Assembly (NCBI RefSeq): GCF_040054535.1
Contig: NC_090781.1
Coordinates: forward strand, 3,179,501-3,243,500
Reading direction: 5' to 3'
From: Antennarius striatus
Taxonomy: Eukaryota > Chordata > Actinopteri > Lophiiformes > Antennariidae
Length of the DNA stretch: 64,000 nt
The notes beneath the pieces were generated by a model, which saw nothing but the letters and a program-made list of their open reading frames with translations, ran no database searches and was not told the origin of the DNA. The translations under genes and the position numbers were made by a program. The first letter of the stretch is position 1. Each line of letters starts with the position of its first letter. Positions 50,966 to 63,510 of the stretch are shown here, piece after piece.

Positions 50966-51055
50966 TAAAAAAAATTTCAAACACTTACAACACCAAAAAT
51001 AAAAAAAATTAAATACAAAACATACAAAACACATAACATAAAATATTCCCAGACA
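49360..51055. other. Non-coding
   Basis: No gene recognised. A poly(T) run lies at 50937-50959. Confidence 0.45.
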
Positions 51056-51059
51056 TTAG

Positions 51060-51690
51060 GCTATGGACCAGTTTTTTTTCCCAGGACAAGGTCATACATG
51101 AAACAGGTTTTATTATATGTTTCATTATTCAGTTCGCAACCAAATATTTTTTGACACGATTTCATGTCCGTCCTCAGTTGGAGTCTTGGAGTCATCTGGA
51201 TGTAGACTGGAACACCTATAGGAAGGGACTGGAGTGGTAAAGAAATCATTTTTACTTTCTCAATCCTCCCAAAGAGAGAAAGAGGCACGATCCCCCAACA
51301 TGTCAGGTCATTTTTTACTTGTGTTATCAATTTCTCATAGTTGGCATTATATAACTGTCTGGGATGAGGTGTGGGAGTTATTCCTAAATATCTAAATCCT
51401 TGTTTGGTCCAGTGAAAAGAAACATTTATTTAACGTGTAGATCATTTCCTTGATATCATCGTTTCCGATTTATTATTAATATTGTATCCTGATGTTGCTC
51501 CATATTTATTTAGGCAGTGTAAAAGAGCTGGACTAGAGGTAAGTGGGTCTTTTATAAAAAGGAAAATATCGTCCACAATCTTCCATCTAAGCCCTTGAAT
51601 TTCTGCTTTTGGGCGTTTGACCTCTGCTAAGAGGATTGGAGATAATGAATCTCCTTGTCTCACGCTTCTCTCTACCTTAGAAAAAAATCA
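51060..51690 (-). mobile_element. L1/Tx1-like LINE fragment
   Basis: The minus strand encodes RQGDSLSPILL (RT block), KIVDDIFLFIKDP (a damaged ADD-type box where the family has YADDVLLF) and SGYNINNKSETM. Further on it has VKNDLTCWGIVPLSLFGRIEKVKMISLP, the post-RT block of L1-like elements (each quoted here in part). Short and frame-broken. Confidence 0.65.
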
Positions 51691-51927
51691 GAACAGTGAC
51701 AGTTTATTCTTACTTTTAAATGAAGGTCCTTATAAAGCGTATTAATCCAATTGGTAATTTGTTTCTCCAAACCCCATTTCAAAAAGTCTTTGTTGGAGGA
51801 ATAGCCAATCAACTTTAACAAACCCCCTTATCTTTTGCTGTAAGTTTAAAACTCTACTAACATTATTCTGGGGGGGGGGGGTCTCCCGAATCCAATATGC
51901 AATTATATACTTTACTTAATTGGCTTG

Positions 51928-52150
51928 CAGGAAAAGACAGGAGACAGAGCTGGAGGTAGCAGAGATGAAGATGCTGAGGTTCTCTCTGGGAGTGACCAGG
52001 ATGGATAGGATCAGGAATGAGTACATCAGAGGGACAGCACATGTTAGAGGTTCTGGAGATAAAGTCAGAGAGGCCAGACTGAGATGGTTTGGACATGTCC
52101 AGAGGAGAGATAGTGAATATATTGGTAGAAGGATGCTGAGTTTTGAACTG
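51928..52150 (+). mobile_element. RTE-type LINE fragment, near-identical to 48688-48905
   Basis: About 220 bases with essentially one difference (atg for acg near 52002) from the RTE copy at 47.9 kb. It ends abruptly after gttttgaactg, so the 3' end is missing. Confidence 0.85.
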
Positions 52151-52929
52151 AGTGAGTGACAGCAGTTCATTCATTTATTCATTTACTATGAAGGGGATAA
52201 AAAAGAACGATGTACATCAGGCAGCTGAGAGAATCACTGACGTCTCGGGAGAGAGGAGCAGTTATGAGGACTAAATCATCTGAACTCTGATGCTTGTCTT
52301 CGTCGTCTCTGCTGCAGCTGAAGATGTGCGTGAGGAGCTGGCATTTGTTATTCATGACGGCTTCTGAAGCCGAACGGTTTGACCCCAGGAGTCGAGTCGA
52401 TGCAGGAGATCCGTCCAGGTGGAGGTTCTGTGTAGCAACAGGGTGTACTCAAGTCTAGAAGAAAGCTGCTCCACAGATGTTTCGTTCCAGGTTCTCACCT
52501 CTAAAGCTAACCTGTCGTTTTGGCGATGGAGGGGGAACTCTTCACCCTGATGTTTTCTGACGTTTTGCAGCCAACAATAATTTGATAATCTGCAGACCTT
52601 TTGAAACCATCTCCCCATCATCTGAACAGGCTCCAGGTGTTGCGTGACGGATTGGTGACGGTGCTGCTTGTGTCTTCTGTTGTGTGTTTGTCTGCCGGTA
52701 CATTATCTCCTTAATAACACATGTCCTGGAAGTGTCTCTGCCTAGTTTCCCCATGCTGCTCCTCTCAGTGGTGACAGCTCTCAGTTAGCATATAGAGTAG
52801 CCTCTCCTGCTAGGCTACGTCAGCTCGTCCAACAACGTGTGTGTTTAACATTTAAACCCAACCAAGCCAAAAACGATAAAAGTTCAATACTTGGAATAGT
52901 TAAATCTTTATGTAGAACATCTAATAAAG

Positions 52930-53278
52930 CTCATTAACCCATTCAAAGCCATCGACTGGTGGAGCTCCTTTATTGATATCATGTAGTGGTGTAGTGACAA
53001 CTGATCCCCTGTAGGTGGCACTTTTCAAGTTTTTGGTCTAGGGATCAGCATGTATTACATGAGAAGAAGACAGAAAGACGCGGAGACTATTGTGAAACTT
53101 TGGAAGTTGGACAGATTTAAATGTAGACATTGAACATAGTTATATAGTCGTAAATAAATTATTTTAATTTCAAAACCCTTTTCTTTGTGTTGTTTCTGTT
53201 GTTTCACAGAAACTTCTGTCAAGATGTTGGAGATGTCACTAAAGTAAGAATTATCTGTGTTAAAGTCACTATTCTGCT

Positions 53279-53280
<2 letters not shown>
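52930..53280 (+). repeat. Unnamed repeat P, copy 1
   Basis: Shares tagtgacaactgatcccctg, the gttgtttcacagaaacttctgtcaag-type block and a cactattctgctgac end with 59310-59580, and in reverse with 60585-60725. Family unknown. Confidence 0.6.
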
Positions 53281-53335
<55 letters not shown>

Positions 53336-53352
53336 ACACACACACACACACA
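53281..53352. repeat. (CA)n microsatellite
   Basis: About 36 CA units with one T interruption, directly at the end of repeat P copy 1. Confidence 0.97.
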
Positions 53353-53705
53353 CCTTTGTCTGGGCCAACCCGGTACTGAGTGTTTAAAAAGGTCAAGGGG
53401 CAAAGTTCTCGGCCTCTGAAGGGGATGTGGGAAGTGGACGGGAGGTTGTTGTTTCCTGACCCCAACCTCACCTTTCTCTTCTGTCGTGCCCCCCCGACCC
53501 CCCCTTATCCCAGGCCTCTGAAAGGAAAACCTGAAATGTGACCGATGTCAAGCACAAATTTGTTTGACTGTTAGCTGTGCGTCTAACAGCGGCTCAGTCG
53601 CTATCTGCTACTGCTTGATGCCCCCAGGGACGTGATGTGGGGGGGCACACATGGGGCAGTTGAGTTCTGTGCCTCTGAGTGACCTCCTCCACCTTTTCAT
53701 CCATT

Positions 53706-54222
53706 TGAGCACATGTGCCAAACTCAAGGCCCAGGGGCCAAATGTGGCCCGCCACATCCTTTTATGTGGCCCGTGAGAGCATACAAGGACAGAGTGTCTA
53801 AGAATAGGACAAGAGTGTGCTTTGGCCAAAAACTGCATTTCCCACAATGCATTAGTTAAGTCCATTTTAACTCGGACAAAAACGTTGTGAACAAAGTTAA
53901 TGTCCTAACTTTTGTTTGATGTTATTTTTCTTTATTGATTGATAGTTTGATCCTTGGTTGATGGAGTTCTGTGGGTTTAATAACCTGACAAATGAAAAGG
54001 ATTTATGTTAGAACAGAGAAACAAACAAACACGTGTTTTCTGTGTAATTGTAACGTTTATAACTTGAATAAGTAATAAATGTACTTATTTAACATTTAGA
54101 AATAGTTACATTGATTTTACATTATATTGACTTACATTTAACTAATTTATAAGTTACGTCTGACCCTTTGAGGCCAGCTATTATGCTGATGTGGCCCTTA
54201 GTGAAAATGAGTTTGACTCTCC
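53706..54222 (+). mobile_element. Non-autonomous hAT-type element
   Basis: The left end has gccaaactcaaggcccaggg and tgtggcccg, the right end has gtggcccttagtgaaaatga then gtttgac. This pairing (caaactcaaggcc and its complement) is the hallmark of Charlie-like hAT MITEs. No transposase frame is present. Confidence 0.7.
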
Positions 54223-54348
54223 TTCATTTGAGAGTGGAGTACAACATGAGATGAGAAGAAGACAAGATGAGATGAGATGACATTAAGTTTATTGTTTCTG
54301 GAGAAGACAAAGACTAAAACACTTTGACTTGACTGTCTTTTTATTCTC

Positions 54349-54349
<1 letters not shown>

Positions 54350-54437
<88 letters not shown>

Positions 54438-54438
54438 T

Positions 54439-54496
<58 letters not shown>

Positions 54497-54497
54497 G
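54350..54497. repeat. (ATT)n-(ACT)n compound microsatellite
   Basis: About 29 ATT units (one TTT interruption) pass directly into 19 ACT units. Confidence 0.97.
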
Positions 54498-55429
54498 TGT
54501 TCTCTAAAACAAAGTTAATTGATAAATGACCTTATAAACTTAGTGACCTTCTATCAATGTTATAATTATTATGATAATTTCTCTGTGGAATAAATACAAT
54601 ATCAAATCTTTTACATTATTTTGACAATATTTTTTATTTTTCCACTATAGTCATCTTACATTTATAGATTATTGTAAAAACAGCTGTTTCCACGTAAAAA
54701 TCCTTGAAATATAAAGACAAACTCTTACAAGTACAGATATTGAGAGACAGAGGGACAGATAGATATATCTTCGGTTATAATTTTTTCACGGGGGGCCTAT
54801 ACCAGAGGGTCTTTACTTCTTTCTCCAGTAGCCCCCCCAACCGATGACATAAATGCTGGTTGCTTCGGGACCAGAGGAATCTGCATTGAGGCTCTCGTGG
54901 GGTGTTCGTCTCGACTTTAGTGTGTTTGTATTGTTGCTACATATTTGTGTGTTTGCGTGCAGCAGCCTGGGCACACATGTATAATTCAGTCCAGAGCCCA
55001 CACGTCCAATTGTCTCCTGCTCTGCCTTCATTCACTCAAATGTCATTCCGACTGATGCCAGTGGCAATAATTTCCTCAATGGCTCAGTAAACACTAAATA
55101 TTTACTGAGGATGACTGAGTCATCTAGATATGATTTGAATTACATTTTTTCCAAATACTGAAGAATTTTTTTTAACTGTAAACTGTAAAATATTTGATAA
55201 ATCTGGCAAAATGAAGCATTTCTTTGTTTATCTTTTCTTAATCTGATGATGAGGAGAAACATTTATTGTTTAACGGCTTTCCAGGAGACACTCTGATTGA
55301 TTACTTTATTTCCTGGATTGTTTAATTTAAATCCTTTATAAAAATTGTATGATTTTCGTATTATGAACATTTCTGAGGATCGATCCAGCGTCTGTCATTG
55401 TCTTATGTATTAGATTTTATCTGCTGTGA

Positions 55430-55600
55430 GCACGATGGCGTGTTCTGCTGTTCCCCCCTTCCACCAGCAGAGGGCGGAAGGAAACATCCTTCCGCGCTGC
55501 GGGGAAACGCGGAGCCGCTCCGCGGGGGATGAGTGCAGGGCTCCCGGTCTCTGCTGCGCGCCACGTCCGCCGCATCCAAGCTCTGCTGCTGTTGATGTCA
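55430..55600. promoter_or_regulatory. CpG-dense block with CTCF-like motif
   Basis: 55484-55575 is CpG-dense in an otherwise AT-rich region. CCACCAGCAGAGGGCGG at 55461-55477 is a forward CTCF-like core. It could be an insulator or an orphan CpG-island promoter; no transcript is evident. Confidence 0.35.
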
Positions 55601-56459
55601 AAACCGAGAACGTTGGAATCTTTTTCTTTTTTCTTTTTTCATTTTAATGCCTGAACTTCATTGATTGATCCGTTTTTGTTGGTTTCTGTTAAAGATCATT
55701 TTCCAAAGTTTTCTGTGAACTAGAAATAGAAAAGAAATTTAAAAATTTGCTTTTGTCTTAGTATTAAAATCTTAACATTTAGAAGTGATAATTGCTGGTT
55801 AAAATTTCAGGATAAATAATTTAATTTATGATATATTAAGAAACTTATTTATGCAGGCTCTTTACAAGCAGCGACCTTTTAAAAAGAGAGATGTTTTATA
55901 GACTTTTAGATGTATAGATATGGACTTATTTTAAATATGTAGATAACTGAAATTAATCTGAATCTTCAAAACTGATTTAAATTAGAACTCAAGTGAATAT
56001 TAGGAAGGAAAATTACAGCAGTCACAAATTTATAGACTTTCCATCTTTCTTCTGAATCATTTTACAAACAGCCGTGTCTTTAAACATCGTGGTTCTTAAA
56101 TATTGACTCAAAGAGATTTTAAATAAAACATCAAAATTGTCATATTTTAATTAATTTGATGTTTTTAAATCAAGAATTATCGGGTTTCATTAAATGTAAT
56201 TTGACTGAAACCTTACAGTAAATCCTGGATTATACACGATATTAAAAAGGCTTTTTCCTCTCACTTTAAAAGAACATGAATATAAAGGAACCTGTCCTGA
56301 TCCCTGTTCTCCTCTCAGAGATCTGGGTGTATGTAAACTGTAATAAAGTCATTTGTAAAGGACTTTATTTCAGGTCAGGTGACATCTGGAAGCAAAAAGA
56401 CTCAATAATTCAGAATTGGTTTTTGGGATTTTGGTGACAGATGCAGAAGTTTAAGGCCC

Positions 56460-57350
56460 GTTTAAGTCACATAGGAGGGAGGGCGTGGTGGGGTGGGGTG
56501 GGGTGGGGTGAGGATGGGGGGGGGGCAGGGAGGGGACTTTGGAATCAAGTTACTCCGGTGCTTTAGAAACGCGCTGCAGCTTTGATATAAGCACCACACA
56601 CACTCTCTCTCGCTCATACACACACTCACACCGGCTGGAAACCAGTGTCTCTGGGAGGGAGATGATTTCCTCCTCTGTGCGTCGTCCCCCTCGCACCCCC
56701 CCGCCCATGGGCCCCGTCCCCCCCACCCTTACCCCCCCTGCCTGCTACGCAGTGTAAACACAGTGTTCCAGAGGAATGTTGGACTCCATGACCTCCACTG
56801 CGGTTCATTCGGTTCAGCCTGGCCGCGCTGTGCTCCAGCATCAGCAGCAGCCCCTTCCTCCCCCACCTCCTCCTCCCCCCATCCGTCTCCCCCCTTTGCC
56901 TTTCCCTCAAGAGCCCCCTTCACTCTTCTTTCCCCGCCTTGCCTTTTTCGTTTTGCCTCTTCTTCTCCTCCTCTTCCTCCTTCTTCTTTCTCTCCTGTCC
57001 TCGTCCCTCACACCGCCATCACGCCACTCTTTGTCCTCACTTCCACCTCCCTTGAAAGGTCTGCCCCCCCCCCCACTCACACCCCCCCTCCCCATGATGT
57101 TTTGCAGCATATCAGTGAAATCTGTTTGTCTTTCTTCTTTTGTCTCTTCCTCTCGTTGCGTCTTCCTTCTGTCCGTCCTCCTTCTCACAGGGTCTGTACG
57201 TAAACCTGCAGCGCTGGAACCACCAGGTGCACACATGTCAACACGCTTAATGCATGCATGTATGTGACTGATGCACACGCCTTGTGCACAGTCCACCTCT
57301 GCACACCCCCTCACCCCACATTTCCACACCCCCCACCCTGCCCCCCCACC
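56460..57350 (+). promoter_or_regulatory. Possible promoter / C-rich first-exon region
   Basis: A G-rich run (ggggtggggt, 56480-56530) is followed by a TATA-like gatataagc (56584-56592) and a C/T-rich region with a proline-rich open frame at 56776-57267. The frame looks compositional. A promoter with a plus-strand transcript is possible, but no protein family is recognised. Confidence 0.2.
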
Positions 57351-57359
57351 CTGGCCCAG

Positions 57360-58850
57360 AGTGGACTACAGTTCCTAGAAACAGGATACCAGGAGCCAGA
57401 GGCTTTAGTGAAGGAACGGGCTCCCGGTGCATCTGGCCACTGGGGGGTGGGGGTGGGGGGTTGATTACTGAAGTGACAAGAAGACAAGCACTGCCACAGT
57501 TTCCACTGACTGTTAATGTTTTCGACACACAAAAGGTTCAGCGAGTTTAATTGCTGCAGGGGGGTGGGGGGGTAGAGCAGATTACAAAAATACATACAGC
57601 CGGTCATCGCAGGTCACGCTGAATGCAAACGTCTGAGGAGCAGAGATGCTTTTTGTGTTTGTAATGGATGCTGCCGGGGGGGGGCTACACCAGGGCAGAC
57701 ATGTCCCAGCCAGCTGGTTTTATAGCCGGGCTGTCAGGCTGCCAGGTAACCTGAGCAGCGGGGTCAGCAGCCAGCGGCCACATACACATACATAGCATTC
57801 ATATTTTTAATATACAAACCTAATCCTCTCACACTCAGACTGCGGTGAGGTCAACCTGTTTCTACCAGCTAGATCTATTTGTTAGTCATGTCAACTAACT
57901 AGTATTACTAGAAATGCTTCTGTCTCTGTTATGTACATTCACCATCATAATAACATCAGTCACGGTGAATCCATAGCATGACTTCATCTGACCACTGTTG
58001 CAGCCCAGATCTTAAGGTTTTCTGACCACAGGGACGACGGCAGACATCAGGAAGGATTTTTTATAATGGTAAACAAAACATATATCACTTTAAAATGAGT
58101 TTACAGTCCCTAGGAAAGTTTTTATTTCTGTGGTTACAAAGAAGTCTAAAGGAGAACTCAGATAATATGAATAAATACATAGTGTTAGTCTTTCTAGTCT
58201 ATAGCACAACCTCATCTATAATATTATATCATATCATAATGCCTCTGATATAATAGAACTTGATTTTCAGTGAGTGATAGATCCAAGAATTTTACCAATC
58301 GGGGCCATGAAGGGGCCACATTGGCACAGAGGGGACAAATAAATGTTTTACATCCATGCATTATTTTATTCACATGGGTGAATTTATTTTATTCTTTATT
58401 TGGGTTCATTTGGTTCATTTTGGGCTCACCTAGAAGTCGCTGCCCGTCGCTCTACCTCCCCATCACGTTCATGCCTGCAGGCCCCTCGTGTCTGTGTATT
58501 ACAGGCCTGTACTCACGTATATACAGAATATATGTATGTATATATATATATAAATAACACTAAAAACTAATAACAGTAAAAACACTGAAAACATAAAAAA
58601 ATACAGACAATCTGACAACAAGAACCAGAAAACATATTTCATTCATTCATTCATTCATTCACTCATTCATTCATTCATTCATTCATTCATTCATTCATTC
58701 ATTCATTCATTCATTCATCCATTCATTCTCTGATTTTCCACTTTCACAAGTCAAATATATTTATCATACCATAAACACTGAAAATACTAAAAACACTTAA
58801 AAGATTTAGAACACGGAAAGCATCAAAAAACCTAAAAGCAATAACAATAA
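57360..58850. other. Non-coding with (ATTC)n
   Basis: (ATTC)n of about 20 units at 58638-58722; otherwise nothing recognised. Confidence 0.5.
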
Positions 58851-59175
58851 GGCAGTCAGAGACTGCAACATCCTGCGACACACCTGAATTCAAAATTTTA
58901 CCCTGACCTACACATTTTTGTGCCTCCGGCTTCCTGAAAATGTTGCTTTTTGTTATGTTATTACATCTCATCAGGTTTCCAAGATGTGTACCTAAAAAGG
59001 TATAAAAGTAAAAATTTGACTTTGATCTAGCTCTTCAAGGTCAAGGTCATCATCTCATTTTCATCCCCTTTGCCGCCCGAGTAACGTGCTTTTTGTTTCA
59101 TCTTTCTATCTGCAACGTTGTGAAGATATTTGGACGAACTAATACACCAACACTGACAACTACAATACATCAATC
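58850..59175 (+). mobile_element. DR0-bearing dispersed repeat, copy 2
   Basis: Same family as 49043 (reverse) and 63130. It contains AGGTCAAGGTCA at 59038-59049 and the block gtttcatctttctatctgca. Confidence 0.65.
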
Positions 59176-59309
59176 AATGAAAAAACTGCAAACATGAAAA
59201 AAAAAATTAAAAACATTAGAAACAGAGAAAATACCAAAAAAAACCCTAAATACAAAAATATTTATAATCTAAAAAATACTGAATAGTTTGAAAAAAAGCT
59301 AAAATCGTG

Positions 59310-59600
59310 TCAATTATGTTTCCAACTGTTCACTGCCACTGCAGTCTAAAGAGAGGGACGGTCTGGTGGCGCTCCTCCATCATTATCGTACTGTGACAGT
59401 AGTGTAGTGACAACTGATCCCCTGTAGGTGGCAGCAGTGATGTTATATCGTCATAAATAATCAAAAACCTTTTGTCGCTGTTGTTTTTTTGTTTCATAGA
59501 AGGCAACCTCTGTCAAGACATTTGGTGTGTCACTACACTAAAAAACTATTAGCGTTAAAAGTCTGTTCTGCTGACTCAACTTTTCACCAAAAGCCCTTTT
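59310..59600 (+). repeat. Repeat P, copy 2
   Basis: Forward copy with gtttccaactgttcactgcc and gtgacaactgatcccctgta. Pairs with the reverse copy at 60585-60725. Confidence 0.6.
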
Positions 59601-60028
59601 TTTTGGGGGGGGGGGTTTCAAAACTGGTGTTTTTGATGAAATGTCCATTGGGTGGTGAAACCAGGCTATGTGCTTCTGTTGATTACTAGACTAGAAAAAG
59701 GTCAGACCGAAAACAAATGAAACAAACTTTTTTGTCCTGATGGAAGAAGAGAGCCTACTCTTTCTTTTGGTAGTTTTTGTGTTAACATAGTCATAGAACA
59801 TAATACTCTGTGGGTCTTCAAACACTGGTCAAAATGTAAAACACTGAAATGTTAGAAACATTGAAAACACTTTAAAGGATTAAAACACTAAAACTTTAGA
59901 GAGAAAAACAAGAAAACACTGATTTATCTACCGTCTCCTGACAGGACAGATAAATAGATAAATCTCCTGGAACACTGTCTGCTGTTCCTACTGGTGGTCT
60001 CAAGTAGAGACATCACAAATAAGATACA

Positions 60029-60171
<143 letters not shown>

Positions 60172-60584
60172 CGTGGAGCTGGAGGACAGGAGGACATCCA
60201 GCCACTCAGGCTCAGCAGTCGTTGCCCAGACGTAATGGAAGTGCTGCTGGTGGAGACCATGCGGTTGCTTTCCTCATCACGCAGACATGGAAAAGGAACT
60301 TGGCTGACCTCTGCTGGGCTCTGCCAGGCAGTGTTGCAGATGTTAATAACCGTTAATGACCTGATTTTTGGATGGAGCCCCATTCTGGAGGCCTCCTTAG
60401 GCCTTCAGAGCCCATCAGACTGTTGGTGCTGCAGCGAGCAGAGAGCAACGCTCAGCATGAGTCCGTGTTGGGTGTTGGGCTCTGCTGGAACTGTACGGTT
60501 CTCAAGGATTCTCATGTTACAAACCGCAGCATAAATGAACAAACATTAAACGGTCACAAGATTTTTGATAGTAAGTTATTCATG

Positions 60585-60725
60585 ACGATCTAACATCACT
60601 GCTGCCACCTACAGGGGATCAGTTGTCACTACAGTACGGTCACAGGAGCTCCACCAGACCGCCCCTGTCTTTAGACGTCAATGGCAGTGAACAGTTGGAA
60701 ACATAATCGACAAGTTTTTATCTCT
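60585..60725 (-). repeat. Repeat P, copy 3 (inverted)
   Basis: Reverse complement of 59310-59450: ctacaggggatcagttgtca, ggcagtgaacagttggaaac. Together with copy 2 it forms an inverted pair about 1.1 kb apart around the (GTCT)n array. Confidence 0.6.
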
Positions 60726-60729
60726 TTTT

Positions 60730-61740
60730 TTTCCCTCAACATATTCAGTATTTTTTCAGATTACAAATATTTTTTTTGGTATTTTTATCCTGGGAATAAA
60801 CTCATGTTCTCTGCTTATGATGTTAATGATCCAGCAAACTGAAGAAGAAAAAAAATGTGGTGAAAGGCCAAAAAGATGATTTCCATATTGATTTGCCCCA
60901 TCACTGACCAAACACCTGTAAGAAAGAGAGTCTGAACCGAGAGCTCACTGTGGGAGGAGGAGAAGAGCGATGGAGCGATAGAAAGAGAGAGAGAGAGAGA
61001 GGGAAGCAGATGGCTGGAAATATAGCCTGCTAAATTATTCATCTAGGCGGGAGTCTGGAGATAGAAAGATGGATTTTAAGCTGGCGTGGACACTTTTATT
61101 AGGATTCTCAGAACTGTGAATAGAATGGTTCAAAACACCGTGATTGCCTCCAACTAATGGTATCAGGTCTGGAAACAGCTTTTTTTGCTGGAGCAATTAA
61201 TTCACTTGTATTAAATTAATCCGCAAAACCCAACTTGTGAAACACTTAAAAAAAAAAAAAAAAAGAAGGGATTTGGCCGTCCACAGATGGGATTTCTCTG
61301 GACCGCCGTAAATACTCTTGTAAAGCCTGAAGAGTGTAACAATAAGATTAAAAAATGAAGAAACGTGTTTTACAAATAGCTCTAAAATGATATAAAGTCC
61401 ACATGAGGTGCTCTGGGGGGCTCTGACCTCCACAGTTTGGTTTTCAACACAAGTCTTATTTATTTCTTTATTATTAAGTGGATTAATAATAAATGAAAAG
61501 AAATGAATAAGAAATAAATTAATATTTTTTTACGTTGTGGTTTTACTTTGTCCTGGAAGTCCTTGAGTGGGTTTCAAGAGTTTCTTTGGAGAGAATTTTA
61601 AAGACCTACCTGTTGGGCTGCATTCCATTCCATATCAACACGTTTACTTATGATTACCTCCAGATATATTTTAATTTAGCACCTCTAATGTTCCATTTTT
61701 CTTATCTTTGTGCATCATGTGCATCACATGTAACTCTCCC

Positions 61741-61781
<41 letters not shown>

Positions 61782-62423
61782 GGAGGGCTCCAGGGAAATA
61801 GAGCAGAGAGGAACCTACGTGCCTTTGCCAAGCAAGGGCTGTCTGGTGTCATGGCAACCAATGCAGATTACCCCACCCTCCATCAGTTAGAGGGAGAGGA
61901 GAGGAGCAAGGGATGGGCACACACGTTCACACACACATCCACACACACACACACACACACTCATACACACTCGTGCACATGGATGCACGTATGAAGAAAC
62001 ACCTGGAAGTGTTTCCAGGTGTTTCTCAATGAATTCACTTTGTGCTCGTCTGTTTGTTCAATGTTTTCCTCTTCATGCAGTAAAAAGAAAGAAAAAGAAA
62101 AGCTGAACCCTGGAGTTGGAGCCAGACACCAGACGAAGGTAGAAACAGAGAGGAGGAGAGAAACGGAAGGCGAGCAGCGGCCAGAGGTAGAGACGGCGTC
62201 AAAGGGGTCATAATCATATAGTAGAGCTAAATACGTCTGGGGATGCACTGTTATTAAAAGCAGTGAGGTTACCCATCCATCTGGGGGGGGGGGGGTGTCT
62301 GCAACCTGAAGTGGTGGATATTATTCTGTAATGTGTGTGTGGAAGTGAAGGATGCTGGGTGGGAGGAGAGCAGAGGCAGTGATGCGAGGCGGAGCTGACA
62401 GAGAGAGAGAGGATGGTGGGGGT

Positions 62424-62488
<65 letters not shown>

Positions 62489-62636
62489 AGGGGGGGTGGG
62501 GGGTGGGGGGAGATAATATTGCATGAGGATGAAGTAGCTTTGGGATTTTTTTGCGGCAACAATAAAAAGCAAGAATCATAGGATGTGGAAGAGATAAATG
62601 GCACCAGGATGAGGAGATGAGAAAAGAGGGGTGGGG

Positions 62637-62686
<50 letters not shown>

Positions 62687-63130
62687 TGTGAGGCCATTTG
62701 AGGACATAGCCTTCTAAATTGACTGCGGCACAGCCATCGTCAACGGTTACATCACAGCTGAACCAGAGGATGAAGCCCCTCCCCCCCTCCCGTCCCCTCC
62801 TCCACCACCACCACCACCCCCCCACTCTGCTTTTCTGTCTGCTGACCTTAAAGCACCTTAAAGGCAGCTTCTGATCATGTGATGGCGTGTATGCAGGGAC
62901 GCAGCGTGTTGTAAAGGGATGCCACACAACAGCGTCATGAACACATGAACACTACAGGCAGGCGTCAACACACAAGCACAACTGGTTCAGGGAGGTTGTT
63001 CCTAAGATGAATTCTTTGTTAATCCTTATTTATTAATTTTCAATCTATAATCAATATTTGACATCACTTAAATGTCATTAATACTCTAAATACGGAAACA
63101 CTATTCCCTAAGACTAATCAGAAATGATTA
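60730..63130. other. Non-coding with (CA)/(GT) arrays
   Basis: (CA)n at 61745-61777 and 61938-61960, (GT)n at 62426-62487 and 62640-62690. Open frames over these arrays are compositional. No gene recognised. Confidence 0.6.
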
Positions 63131-63510
63131 TAGAAAGTCACAGACTGCAACATCCCGCGCACCCCGAATTCAAAATTTTATCCTGACCTACTTGCATAGG
63201 TCAAAGATCAAAGCTAGTGCCCTGACCTACTTTCATAGGTCAAATCTACTGCTTTGTTCTATGATCTTACACTGGCCTTCTCCCTCGTCTTCCTATCTTA
63301 TCCAGTTCCTGGGTGTACAAAAGTTGGAATTTGACCTTGATATAGTTTTTTCAAGGTCAAGGTCATCATCTCATTTTCATCCCCTTGGCTGCCCGAGTGA
63401 GGCGCTTTTTGTTTCATCTTTCTATCTGCAACGGTTGCGAAGATATTTGGTGGACTAACGAACAAATACTGTCAATTACAAGACGTCATCGCTCTGAAGC
63501 GAGATGTAAA
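63130..63510 (+). mobile_element. DR0-bearing dispersed repeat, copy 3
   Basis: Same blocks as copy 2, with AGGTCAAGGTCA at 63354-63365 and the end gacgtcatcgctctgaagcg. The longest copy here. The remaining 63511-64000 shows nothing recognised. Confidence 0.65.

Noticed and set aside
56763..57267. Proline/leucine-rich frames of 146 and 163 codons
   Set aside because: Overlapping frames in a C/T-rich tract with no recognisable domain; kept only as a possible promoter region.
62214..62927. 237-codon open frame on the minus strand
   Set aside because: Built from two (CA)n arrays and C-rich runs; composition, not a gene.
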